Part shown: positions 1-10,660 of the stretch, piece after piece
How positions within the stretch are numbered: position 1 is the stretch's first letter
How the letters are laid out: each line of letters opens with the position of its first letter
Assembly: GCA_027943335.1 (NCBI GenBank)
Contig: BSBK01000765.1
Location: 1,270,001-1,334,000, forward strand
Origin: Chamaecyparis obtusa
Lineage: Eukaryota > Streptophyta > Pinopsida > Cupressales > Cupressaceae
Direction: 5' to 3'
Length of the DNA stretch: 64,000 nt
The notes under the pieces: model-generated
The model's database searches: none
What the model saw: the letters and a program-made list of their open reading frames with translations, nothing else
What the model was told of the DNA's origin: nothing
Translations under genes and position numbers: made by a program

Positions 1-510
1 GTTAATGAAAACAACGATCTTATCAGGCTCAACTAAGCCATCTCAAAAAGATCAAACCCTCTATTGCTTCTTTGACAATTGCAATAGCAAAAATCCCAGT
101 ATTTGGGTGGACATTAACAGGTCCCTTGTATTAAATCCCTTAACTGGGTGACATTGAGTAGATGTTCTAAAGTCCTCTAACAAGGTAGGCTTTAACATGC
201 CTTATTTCTTAAATACCTTAACCGGGTCGCATCTAAAAATGCGTTTGTAATCCTTTAATAGGGAAGGCTCCTAACAGGGCATACTTCAGAAGAGTACAAA
301 ATTTGTGAGTTCTACTCACACCGTGGTTTTCTCCTGCTTTGGGTTTCCACACGATACATCTAGCGTTCTCTACTGCTTTGAGCTTGTGATAGTTATTTCT
401 TTGATAGGATCTATTCTGCATGCAGTTATAATTAGATTATGTCATATTGTTTTCAAGTTTTTGTGGGTGCTGATTCACCCTTCTCCTCTCAGCACCGGTT
501 GGGACCATCA
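1..510 (+). mobile_element. 3' part of a Ty1/copia 5' LTR (copia-1)
   Basis: This is the downstream part of a long terminal repeat whose start lies before the window. It ends in CA at 510, just before a primer binding site and a gag ORF. Phrases of this stretch (CTCTAACAAGGT, then GTTTGTAA, CTTTAA.AGGG and AGAAGAGT in the same order, and a C-rich GATTCACCC.. CTCTCAG near the end) recur in the complete solo LTR at 30900-32353, so both belong to one LTR family of about 1.4-1.5 kb. About two thirds of this LTR would lie left of the window. LTRs of this kind carry the element's promoter and polyadenylation signal. I could not fix a TATA box. Confidence 0.8.
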
Positions 511-512
511 AT

Positions 513-530
513 TGGTATCAGAGCAAGGTT
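513..530 (+). other. Primer binding site of copia-1 (initiator tRNA-Met type)
   Basis: TGGTATCAGAGC followed by AAGGTT matches the complement of the 3' end of plant initiator methionine tRNA, the usual primer for plant copia reverse transcription. It lies 2 bp after the LTR end, as expected, and fixes the + orientation. Confidence 0.88.
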
Positions 531-570
531 CCTTTTCTGTGCTGCTTAACCACAACAAGGAATAGATCAA

Positions 571-1302
571 ATGATGAGAAAGGAAGAACCCATGTTTTCT
601 AAGGAAAACTTCAATTTATGGTGCAGCAAAATGAAGCTATACTTGAAAACCATCGGAGATCAGTTTTGGAATCATGTAATCACAGATTACAGTGAACCCA
701 CCCGTACCTTGATAGCTGATCAACTGAAGATCAGAAGTGAACACAGGACTACTATGGATATGATAGCTAGTATGCTCCCTAACCATGTCTATGCGGAAAT
801 TGAACATCTGACTACAACTTGCCAAATGTGGGCAAAGCTACAAATTGTGTACGGAGGCGACCCACATGTTAAAAGAGCGAAAGTAGAAAGCCTTAGAGGC
901 AAATACGATGACACAAAGATGAATGAAGGAGAAGACATTGAGCACTACAGCAATAGAATAAAAGAAGTGATGAACTCCATCAAAAGCGTTGGAGGAACAC
1001 CGAGTGAGCAAGATTTAAAAAGCAAGATACTGAGGACGCTAAGGCCACAGTATGCTATCAAGATCTCAGCCATACAGGAGCTTAGATTAGTGAGCACATC
1101 TCAAGTCACCCTTCACTCTCTTATTGATAAGTTGACTGCTTTTGAATTAAGCAATTATGATAACGACTTACCCATGATAGATGCTTCTTTTAAGTCTTTC
1201 GTGAATATTGCTTCCAGCAAGAAAGGAAGAGAGACCGGTAATAGTTCTACCTGTAAGTCTGGTCATTTCATTGAGAATCTTCTCTTAGAAGAACTAGAGT
1301 AG
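571..1302 (+). pseudogene. copia-1 gag (capsid-like, UBN2/Retrotran_gag family)
   Basis: The 243-residue ORF starts about 40 bp after the PBS. Near the N-terminus it has the copia gag look (FSKENFNLWCSKMKLYLK), followed by the helical capsid region with the W-x-K-L spacing around MWAKLQIVYGG and an EDIEHYSNRIKEVM stretch. These are typical of the UBN2-type gag that forms the cytoplasmic virus-like particle. The start at 571 is the first Met of the frame after the PBS. An in-frame TAG at 1300 ends it before the nucleocapsid zinc knuckle, which lies just downstream. Intact copia elements carry gag and pol in one long ORF, so this copy is broken. Confidence 0.85.
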
Positions 1303-2012
1303 GGTGAGTTTGAAGCACTCATCGCAAGGAGATTTCCAAGAGGAAAAGGGAAGTGCAAAAGGAAACTTCCATTGAAGTGCTTTGCTCGCTATAAGATAGG
1401 ACACATTGCTGCCAGGTGTCTAGTAAATAAAAACAAAGAAAAGTTCAACCGATTCAAGAAGAAAGGAAAGGAGTGCTACCTTGCTGAGGAAGGTGTCACG
1501 GAGAATGAATCTGAAGAATCAGGAGATGATGAAATTGCCTTTGTGACAAGAAAAGAAGAAAGCACAATGATAAGTGAAATGCCACTTATCTCTAGATCCC
1601 ATCAATGTGACGATTGGATCATTGACAATGGATGCACTCACCACATGATTGGTGACAAAAACAAGCTCATCAGCCTGAAGCTTAATGATGGTGGATCAGT
1701 GACTTTTGGTAACAATGCTCCTTGTGCTATCAGAGGCAAAGGCTCAATAGCACTTGGCAATGAAGCTGTCTGCAAAGATGTGTACAGGGTAGAAGGACTC
1801 ATGTACAATCTAATGAGTGTGGCTCAACTGAACAACAAAGGATACCTATTGGGGTTTGGGCTAGGTTCTTTTATTGTTAAGAATTAATCAGGAGCTCATG
1901 TTGCCACCGGTAGACAGAGCAAAGGGAACCTATTTTACCTGAACTTAACTAAGGGGGCTTGCCTCATTGCTACTGCAAAAAGAAAGACCGAGAAAACTTG
2001 CCTCATGGCAAC
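1303..2012 (+). pseudogene. copia-1 nucleocapsid knuckle and aspartic protease
   Basis: This continues the gag-pol polyprotein after the TAG. The zinc knuckle near 1376-1420 (CFARYKIGHIAARC) has lost its second Cys, where CX2C is expected, so zinc binding is doubtful. A basic linker and an acidic stretch follow. The protease begins near 1615 with WIIDNGCTHHMIGDKN; the family motif is D-[ST]-G and here the middle residue is Asn, which suggests a dead enzyme. Conserved downstream blocks (VTFGNN, IRGKGSI, GLMYNLMSVAQLN) are present. The open frame stops at 1885. The coding line is cut at 2012 by the nested LTR element and resumes at 6644, where the frame carries on after one copy of the 5-bp target duplication is removed. 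Confidence 0.85.
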
Positions 2013-2359
2013 TGTTGAACTTTAGGATCATTGCAAATGTAATAGTACTACCTGTGTTGTCTTCTGGTATGTATTTTCCAAATGCAACAATCTCTCTTAT
2101 TTATATTGGGAATGAGGCTAGGAGAGACATGTCCCAACTAGGAGAGACATGTCCCTTCATGGGACATGTCTATTCATTTTATAATGTTCCATTAATCAAT
2201 CATATATTAGAATAATATATATTAATAATAATATATATAATATAGCATATATATATATATATCATATATATATACAAATACAATATATTATTATTAATCA
2301 ATATCTAAGTATTATATGTATTTTAAGTGATCATATGACTGAAGCTACAAACATTAACA
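2013..2359 (-). repeat. Left LTR (3' LTR by polarity) of the nested element
   Basis: This is a 347-bp copy, TGTTGAAC..ATTAACA on the + strand, matching 6286-6638 along its length. It contains a strongly AT-rich core (roughly 2210-2300, alternating TA). The left copy has a repeated GGAGAGACATGTCCC phrase near 2112-2165 that the right copy shows only in shortened form. Confidence 0.93.
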
Positions 2360-2644
2360 CTCCCTCTTAGCTAAGGCGAATGTGTTGTGGTCTCCCTTGT
2401 CAACACATATGACCCTAATTATAGCCATACAAAACATCATCACTCCCTCTTAGCTAGAGAAGATAAAATCCATCAAGGTAATAAATCATTAATTTTGAAA
2501 GAGAGAAGATATCACCCCACTGTGATATCAGGAGATATGGTATATGCAAGAATATCAAGTCACATGATGTTCACCATAGCTCATAAATATCCATGGTGTG
2601 TTAATGACACTATGTCTCATGTTGTCTGTCATATGGATATTAAG

Positions 2645-3190
2645 TAATTACATATCACATAAATTGTGATATGAAGTATCACCTAACTTGTGATACAGAG
2701 TATCATATATCACATAATTCGTGATATGAAGTATCACCTAACATGTGATACCAAGTTTTAGATATCACTTAACATGTGATATGAGGAATCACCTAACATG
2801 TGATACCCAGTTTTCAATATCACCTAACATGTGATATGAGGAATCACCTAACATGTGATACCCGATTTTCAATATCACCTAACATGTGATATGAGGAATC
2901 ACTTGACATGTGATACCCAATTTTCATACCACCTTGATATGAAGAATCACCTTAGATCGTGATACCTAATTTTCATACCACCTTGATATGAGGAATCACC
3001 TGACATGTGATACCCAATTTTCATACCACCTTGATATGAGGAATCACCTTAGATCATGATACCCAATTTTCATACCACCTTGATATGAGGAATCACCTGA
3101 CATGTGATACCCAATTTTCATATCACCTTGATATGAGGAATCACCTTAGATCGTGATACCTAATTTTCATATCACCTCAGTGTGATACAA
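2645..3190. repeat. Tandem array of palindromic ~49-56 bp units
   Basis: About ten units repeat the phrase ATCACCT..CATGTGATA(C/T) joined by GAGGAATCACC and CCCA(A/G)TTTTCA. The spacing is about 49 bp in the right half (for example the TTTTCATA phrase at 2921, 2970 and 3018) and longer in the left half. Each unit contains inverted TATCAC/GTGATA words, so single strands could fold. It lies inside the non-autonomous element. Nothing suggests protein coding. Confidence 0.9.
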
Positions 3191-4145
3191 GGATATAGTA
3201 AATAAGAACATTACATTCCATTTACATATAACCCTATTATGGTATGTGCACAGACAAAAGTCTACCATAACAAATCTCTATTACAAGATCGTCACCTTGT
3301 AATACCAAATACAAGTGTTCATTGTTGAAAAGTCGTCACCTTTCTCCAATGTTCACAGGAGGACCCATAAGTTCTAGAGTCACACACGTGAAATACACCT
3401 TGACTCATGTTAGAGGGTGGATCCATCATGGCTCATCCCAAAGGGTGGAAACAAGGGCTTTCACCTTAGACTTATCTATCAAGGAGAAGAATGCAATAAC
3501 ATACCAGATAGTAGATGAAACTCCTTTTCATCTAAGGCTTCGTTCTTCAACATGCCATGTTTATCTCGAAGGTACACAACCTTACCTCTAGCAAGAAACT
3601 TGGTGAGAATATCAGCCATATGTTCTGTAGGGATAATGCACCTTGAATAACATTCTTATGCACTATATCTCTTATATAGTTTGCATCATTCTAGGTGAAC
3701 CCCAAGTTATGTAGGAGTTAGCATAAAGGCATTTTAGCTAGCACAAATGAGACTCAATCTCATGATCATAGACTTCTGGATGCTTCCTTTAAGGTTTTGT
3801 AACAACCTCCTCACCTCCTCGTCCAAGGTTGTTTTAGATGAACTATTATACTCCCTCTGAATCTAATATCAACTTTCTGACTTCACTCTAGCAGGTCGAG
3901 TCTTGTTCTTTAATTTGTATCAAGCTCTTTTGATCCAACAACTTATTCATCTATCATGACCTCTAGATATTTGCATTAAGGTCTTCTAGCTCACATACAT
4001 GGAACTACATTCTTTGTTGTTTACAGTTTCTTGGTCACTAAGGGTTCCATCTCGATCTGCCCTTCTAAATCAGAATGATTAAGATGCTCATCAACATCTT
4101 TCGTGATGCAAGCTGCTCCAATGAAGGTCCATATGCAACAAATCA

Positions 4146-4420
4146 AAAAACACCTTCTTAGATGATTCAAATGTGAACTCGGATAGTGTCTTTTCTCTGA
4201 CATCTCCCCTCTAAGGATGGTTCAAATTTGAACTCTGATAGTGTCTCTTCTCTGACATCTCCCCTTTAAGGATGGTTCAAATTTGAACTCTGATAGTGTC
4301 TTTTCTCTGACATCTCCCCTCTAAGGATGGTTCAAATTTGAACTCTGATAGTGTCTCTTCTTTGACATCTCCCCTCTAAGGATGGTTCAAGTGTGGATAC
4401 AAGTGGTAGAGAATACCAAG
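4146..4420. repeat. 55-bp tandem repeat, about 4.5 copies
   Basis: The word CATCTCCCC starts copies at 4201, 4256, 4311 and 4366, an exact 55-bp period. Each copy continues TAAGGATGGTTCAAATTTGA and then CTCTGATAGTGTC. A diverged partial copy precedes it from about 4146. The array is within the body of the non-autonomous element. Confidence 0.92.
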
Positions 4421-6272
4421 CCACGACAAATAGAACTCTCTAGACATTGGTAATTTATGGTATGCTAGGTACACTCCATGAATAATGCTCTGGTAAATAC
4501 TTCTAAATATTACCACAGTAATGATCGTAACCATTATATTGAATTTGATTCCAACATTAGTCGTTGGTTATTTCAACTCTATACATTTACAGATACATCT
4601 GCAATATACTTTACTAGCGACTCGTACTTGGGATGCGACACTTATCATCGAAGACATGTCCTTGGTAGCACTTATAGAATCATATATTCTAAAGAGGAAC
4701 ATCATTTACAACCTACAGTCTTGTAATCCATCTTCAACTGATGGAACGACATACTCTTCCTACAATGCACTACTTGATCAAAATATAGGTGTGTGGGCTC
4801 CTCTATTCTCCTACACAGTCGTTCACTTTCCTTCATCCCATATGACCTTCCACCTTCCTTCCAACTGTTATCTTTCTTGGCTCTTAGCGCAACTGTTGGA
4901 AATTGGCTAACATTTGCTACTTGCTTGTTGGACGTTTACAAAGCCTTTTTAGCTATTCCATTTGTTCAGAGACTGCAATCATCATATTCCATGAGAGGCA
5001 TTATGTCAAACGGTTCCATGTGCTGTCTCCGCTTCCATATTCGGCATACATGGTAGTGTTGATCCAACATCTGAAACTTTTGTCCAACAAAACTTCACGT
5101 ACCGTCATTTTAATGTGGGAAGTTGCCGGTCATTTCTTAACAAACACAGGATTTTACGGAGGTTTGCAATGATGTCAAATATGAACCATTTCTAAGATTG
5201 GTCCTATGATCCAAGATTGAATAACTGTTTGTACAAAAAGGATAACAAAGTCTTCATCAATTTACTATAGTCTTCATCAACTTCTTGACCTCTTTTAAGA
5301 TGTCAGACTCCCTCTGAATCTGAATTTCATATGCTTTCATCCTTTTATGAATTTCAAGTATTTCCTTTTGTAAGGTTAGCCCATATAATATTACGCATGA
5401 ATCAACTTTCATATGTTTGTTGAATCTGCAGTGGATGTGCCACGGATTCTTTGTTCCACCTCACACTTCCTTTCACTCTGTCAATCCAAAAATCTATCTG
5501 CTCCATCTCTCTGTGTGTTTGCAATCATTTGTCAGCGATAAATGAGGCGGCTCCTGCAATTTCGTTCTATCTCATCCTCCTCAATCTAGTCCACATGAGC
5601 AAGTAATGGCAGTATGATTTCCCCTTGCAATTATCCAGTCTTGAATATACAACTCCTAAAGGCTTGCTACCATCTGTGACGCGCAGCAATAAAATGTTGC
5701 AATATGTTGGAGACATTACTGTGACTGTAGCAAACTTGTAGCCTCCCAAGTCGGCATTCCAGAATTTATGCACTCGCTTAATGATTTGTCCCCTTACGAT
5801 GCTGTAATGCTTCAATTCCTATGGCAATGGTGTGTGCTGAACCCTCGTGAAGGTGAGGAATCGCCACAGTAGCATTGACGTGGATGCTCACAAAATAGAT
5901 TTGATACTTGTTAACTTATAAAGAAATCTCGTCTCGTGAGTGTTCCCGACGTGGCTTGATTCGACTTGCTATTGTTTCTATTGCCTTTGAATACAGTTCG
6001 TGCCCTCTCAAGGAGAATATGACTCTGCAATAACACCCTACTTGGGTCTTCACAGTCCATGACTGGACTCCACTATATTTCCATTTGATCTTCGTTTAAC
6101 CTTCATCAGGCCATGTACTTGATGCGTGAATAACAGCCCTCTTAGTTGTGTCAATGATGACAAGTTATAATTACAGATATTTCACATCTTTGCTTATATA
6201 AATTGGTTGGATTTTCCTTAGAACGGCTTTGAAGATTTACCTTCAAGCTATTAAGCTTTATAGAAGGAACTT

Positions 6273-6285
6273 GGCTCTGATACCA
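6273..6285 (-). other. Primer binding site of the nested element
   Basis: On the minus strand this reads TGGTATCAGAGCC directly next to the inner edge of the 6286-6638 LTR. That is the initiator tRNA-Met primer type used by copia-like and many short-LTR elements, and it sets the minus polarity. Confidence 0.88.
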
Positions 6286-6638
6286 TGTTGAACTTTAGGA
6301 TCAGTGCAAATGTAATAGTACTGCCTGTGTTGTCTTCTGGTATGTATTTTCCAAATGCAACAATCTCTCTTATTTATATTGGGAATGAGGCTAGGATAGA
6401 CATGTCCCATGCATGTCCCTTCACGGGACATGTCTATTCATTTTATAATGTTTCATTAATCAATTATATATTAGAATAATATAAATTTGAATAATATATA
6501 TTAATAATAATATATATAATATAGCATATATATATATATCATATATATATATACAAATACAATATATTATTATTAATCAATATCTAAGTATTATATGTAT
6601 TCTAAGTGATCATATGACTGAAGCTACAAACATTAACA
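6286..6638 (-). repeat. Right LTR (5' LTR by polarity) of the nested element
   Basis: This is a 353-bp copy with the same TG..CA ends as 2013-2359. It is followed by the second GCAAC (6639-6643), after which copia-1 coding sequence resumes. Confidence 0.93.
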
Positions 6639-6643
6639 GCAAC

Positions 6644-7255
6644 AAATGACAATAGGTGGTTGTGGCACAAAAGACTCTACCACATAAACTTCGATTGCAT
6701 TGTGAAAGTAAGTAGGAAGAAGTCAGTCAGAGGACTTCCTGATATTATAAAGCCTAACAGGGCTATGTGTAAAGAATGTCAGTTAGGCAAATTGACAGGT
6801 GCGAGCTTCAACAACAAGTCTTTTTCTGCTGAAAATATACTGGATCTTGTTCACACAGACCTGTGTGGACCAATGAGGACAAGGAGCTACTATGGAGACA
6901 AGTATTTCATTCTCTTTGTAGATGACTTTTCAAGGATGATGTGGACACTCTTCCTTAAGGAAAAATCATAGGCCTTCCATATGTTTAAAATCTACAGGGC
7001 CCAAGTGGAAAAGGAGACCGGTAAAAGCTTGAATTGTCCGAGGTTAGACAAAGGAGATGAGTAGACCTCTCAAGAGTTTACTCACTACTGTGAAGAACAT
7101 GGGATAAAAAGGCAGATGTCTGCACCAAGAACCCCTCAACAAAAATGGAGTCGCTGAAAGAAGAAACAAGACTTTGATAGACTGTGCAAGAGCTTTGATG
7201 ATTCAGAAGGATCTACCCCATCACTTCTAGACAGAAGCAATCATCACCGCTGTGT
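6644..7255 (+). pseudogene. copia-1 GAG_pre-integrase and integrase core, truncated
   Basis: The polyprotein resumes with the pre-integrase domain (LWHKRLYHINFDCI; MCKECQLGKL completes the HHCC zinc site). The integrase core follows (DLVHTDLCGPM, first catalytic Asp, and YFILFVDDFSRMMWTLFL). A TAG near 6969 and frame breaks around 7050-7100 interrupt it. The downstream block with the catalytic Glu context (QQKWSR.. then ERRNKTLIDCARALM) is readable in pieces up to about 7250. Then similarity ends abruptly: no reverse transcriptase, RNase H or 3' LTR of this element follows in the window, so it was truncated by deletion or rearrangement. Confidence 0.85.
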
Positions 7256-8360
7256 ATACACTGATGATGATTGGTTCGTCCTTAGAGCTAGACGCCACTT
7301 CCTTGAAACCCTCGTGAGGATAGGGAAGAGCCACGACTGATGTGTAGTAGATAGGGCTGCTGATAATGAAGCTTATATCTGCTCTATGTCTCCTATAGTT
7401 GGGCATCAATAATTATTATCTGCTGATAAATTTCACAAAATCTGAACCCACAATCTCTCAAACTCCATCAATTCAAGCTCAATAATGACTCCTAGATGAA
7501 GCCATTTCACAAATGCACAATATCATTGTGTCTTTCACCAATTCAAAGTGCTGATAACTAGAAGAATTCACAATTCTCCAGGCAAATGCTGAAACCCTTG
7601 GACAAACTGTAGAGCCTTTTCCAAACAAGCAATTTTCTTGAATCAACATAACATTATGAATCTATTTGCCCTTTTCAAGTTTCTTAAAATTCCATCACAA
7701 CAAATTGATCTATGAGGCTTCAAGAATGAGATTCATTAATTACTTAAAGACATTTTCTTTTGATGCAAATTTGACTTTATAATAGATTAATTAACTCCTT
7801 TAACTTTGGCGCCAACTCTCATAATATGATTAATAACCATTAATGATGCCTTTTTAATGTCCCATGTTGACTTAGAGAAATAATAAATAATTAGGCCCCA
7901 CTTAATTAATAACTTCATATCATATCTTTATAATAATTAATTATTAATAAAGAATCGATTATTAATAAGTAATACCTTAAACTTGAGCCAATAAATTTAT
8001 TCCACTTAATTAACTGATGAAGTCAGCTATTACCAAGTCCAAGTGTGCTGCCAAAAATAGCAACATGGGCATAATTGATTTACTATAAATAGTAAGTCCC
8101 TCAAACTTACTATAAATATTAAGTCCCTCAAACTTACTATAAATAGTCAGTCTCTGAATAACTGCTCCTTACTATAAAGAGTAATTTTACCAAATTGATC
8201 CAAACAAAGAGCAAACCCAAAACATCACTAACCTCTGGAGTGGTAGTTGGCCTCTGGTTCTACCAACTGAGACCCTATAACCATCTGACTTAGCCTACGA
8301 GGTCCATTAATAGGCTAATCCAATCCACCAACCATGGTCTGCTAAAAAGGGGACATTACA
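7256..8360 (-). mobile_element. LTR (probably solo or junction remnant) of the TGTAATGTCCCC family
   Basis: Read on the minus strand, this begins TGTAATGTCCCC at 8360, the same start word seen on the + strand at 15245 and 25649. The left limit is set only by where copia-1 similarity stops and is uncertain. The interior is non-coding and AT-rich. It has three or four copies of a roughly 27-bp phrase, TCAAACTTACTATAAATAGT, at about 8078-8185. The right edge abuts gypsy integrase codons with no spacer. No target duplication is visible, so this may be a rearranged junction. Confidence 0.55.
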
Positions 8361-9733
8361 ATCTTTGCATGTGAACTAATGGATGGACAAATTCAAAATG
8401 ATCAATACAAGGTAATGTATGAAATCATTTATTTCAAAAATAGAATCTATTTAGTGTTTGAATTAAAACTAAAGGAGAATATCTTCAGAGCTGTCCATGG
8501 GACACAATTGGTGGGACACCCGAGATGTTTCAAAACCTACAAACAGGTTAGAGAAAGATTCTTTTGAAAGGGCCTTAATAATGATGTTCTTCGTTTTGTT
8601 AAGAGAATGCCATACTTGCCCACAAAATAAACTGGAACATACTTTCCTTGTAGGACTATTACAACCCTTTCCCATTCCTGAACAAAAGTGGGAGAGCATA
8701 TCAATGGATTTTATCACCGGACTTCCAAAGATCCATGGTAAAGATTGTATCTTTGTGGTTGTCGATCGACTAGGTATGCACACTTCTTTCCTATTTGATC
8801 CGAATACAAAGCACCACAAGTTGCGGAATTGTTCTTCAAGGAAATATTTAGGCTCCATGGAGTTCCTAAAAACCTAGTAAGCGATAATGATAGCGGATTT
8901 CTTAGTATCTTTTGGACTTAATTATTCAAGCTACAAGACATGGAGCTAACACCAAGTACTAATTACCACCCATAGGCAGACATGCAAACTGAGATTGTAA
9001 ATAAATGGGTTAAAGGCTACTTGCGTAACTATGTGGCAGGCCAGCAAAGGGCATGGGTGAAATGACGTCATTTAGGAGAATATTGCTATAATACTACATA
9101 CCACATGGTGACATGTCAATTGGAATGACACCCTTCAAAGCACTATATGGATATGATGTATCATCATTCTTAGACTTGGCATTTGGGGAAAGTAGGGCAC
9201 TTAATGCCAAAGAAAGGGTACAAGAATGTCTAGATATTCTTAAGTCTCTTAAGAATAACTTACAAAATGCCCAAAATCAGCAAAAGATCTATGCGGATAA
9301 ACAATAGGTTGAGAGAAGTTTTGAGATTGAGGATCTGGTTTGTCTCCGCCTACAACCATATTGACAATCATTTTGAAGAAGAGTGGCACGAAAATGAAGC
9401 CACGATTCTATAAACCTTACAAGGTGATCAAGTAAATAGGAGGAGTGGCATATGAACTAAGACTACCATAAAGTAGTAAAATGCCTCAGGAAGGCTCTAG
9501 GACAACAAGTCACGGCCTCCACAAAATTTCCACCTTGGATGAAGAAGGCAAGTTGGTTTTGGTCACCAAGGAAGTTATAGACACAAGGGAGAAAAGTTGA
9601 GGAGTAGGGTCCTCAAAGAATACCTCATCAAATGGAAGGGTCTACCCACGAAAGATGTAACTTGAGAAATTGTATGAGTACTCCACCCAAATCTTAGGTT
9701 GCTTGTGGGCAAGCAATTTCAAGGAGGGGAGAC
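8361..9733 (+). pseudogene. Ty3/gypsy integrase to chromodomain region, broken
   Basis: The reading begins abruptly in the integrase N-terminal H2C2 zinc region ([15 protein letters not shown], then CHTCPQNK). The core follows with [17 protein letters not shown] (first Asp), a degenerate second Asp block near 8880 ([12 protein letters not shown]) and the Glu block near 8985 (QTEIVNKW). The C-terminal GPY-like part is at 9113-9470. The last codons (LDEEGKLVLV..EEV..DTRE) match the chromovirus remnant at 48553-49616. At least five stops and frameshifts are present. Everything upstream (gag, protease, RT, RNase H) is missing. It belongs to the chromovirus branch by its similarity to that second copy, which retains a chromodomain-like tail. 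Confidence 0.82.
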
Positions 9734-10660
9734 TGAAACGATCCCCGCTCAATCATTGAAGTAAGCCATCTAAGGAAAAGTATCATCGTCTGATGGCATA
9801 GACCCAAGGACGTTTCATACAACAGTTAGATTAGTATTATTGAGGGAAGAAGAAGAAATTTAGATTATCAGTACCTAAGAAAAATTCCCAAAGCATTCAT
9901 TATCACCACCCAATGAAGAGACCAATTACAATTTGAAGTTAACTAAACTAATAATGTTGGTAGAAGGGAGAGGTGCGAATTGGTACATCACTAATTCAGT
10001 TGTTTGCAACGGTCATGATTGTCGAGAAACAACTTCTCACATCACGCCTCTTCTTCACATATTAAGGATCATCAACTCATCCAAAGGATGTAGTTTGGTT
10101 TTTATATATTCTTTTCCAGATTTGGAGTGCTCTAAGATTCAAGAAGAGAAAGTTAGCAGCTGAGTGAAGGTGGTATTCAATTACCTGTAACAATGCCATG
10201 GAGGCACAAGTGTAGAGAAAACTAAGCAGGAAAGGCATCAGGACATCACAAGATTACAAAGAGATTTATTAGGAATAGTGAGCAGAATCAGATATCGAAT
10301 TCTATCATACCTTATCAACAGTCATCTAATCACATGATCATTACTCATTATTCAGAGATAGTTGTAATAGATCAGGGATGATTCATACCATTATGAAGCA
10401 TAATTCCACACCAAATCTCTTGTATATCTGTGAGACAATATCTCAGATCATCTTTTTAATTTAAATCCTTATTTCACTTGGAGCAATATTTATTTGTATC
10501 AGAAATTACTGTCTATTAGAATACTTCACACCCATTTTGCTTATCTAATTTGGAGTATTCCTGATATAAGGCTTATAAACAATATTGCCATAAAATTATA
10601 AAGCATAATTGACTCAATAATTTGGGAAAATCAGAGAAGATCTCTCAATGGGACATTACA
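9734..10660 (+). mobile_element. 3' LTR of the gypsy fragment
   Basis: A purine tract (AAGGAGGGGAGAC) precedes TGAAACGATCCCCG at 9734, the position of an LTR start after gypsy coding sequence. The sister element at 49617 has the same layout (GGGGAGAC then TGTAATATCCCC). The right end is taken at TGGGACATTACA (10660), the inverted form of the family start word. The length would be 927 bp. Short ORFs inside are not supported as genes. Confidence 0.65.

Larger units (their letters stand above)
2013..6638 (-). mobile_element. Complete non-autonomous LTR retrotransposon nested in copia-1
   Basis: Two direct repeats of 347 and 353 bp (2013-2359 and 6286-6638) bound a 3.9-kb body. GCAAC is duplicated exactly outside them (2008-2012 and 6639-6643). 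Both LTRs begin TG and end CA. Polarity is minus: GCTCTGATACCA at 6273-6285 is the reverse complement of a tRNA-Met PBS beside the right LTR, and on the minus strand a purine-rich tract (CTAAGAGGGAG) abuts the left LTR. The body shows no gag or pol domain, only short ORFs and two tandem arrays, so it must have been mobilised in trans, like LARD-type elements. The LTRs are similar but not identical, so the insertion is not brand new. The host site is the protease-integrase linker of copia-1. Confidence 0.93.

Noticed and set aside
513..530. tRNA gene signal
   Set aside because: Only the 3'-end complement of tRNA-Met is present, as a primer binding site. No cloverleaf. The same applies to 6273-6285, 46162-46173, 53289-53300 and 61173-61184.
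2645..3190. Regular repeats that could suggest a CRISPR array
   Set aside because: Spacers are themselves repeated, the context is a plant LTR element, and there are no cas genes. It is a tandem satellite.
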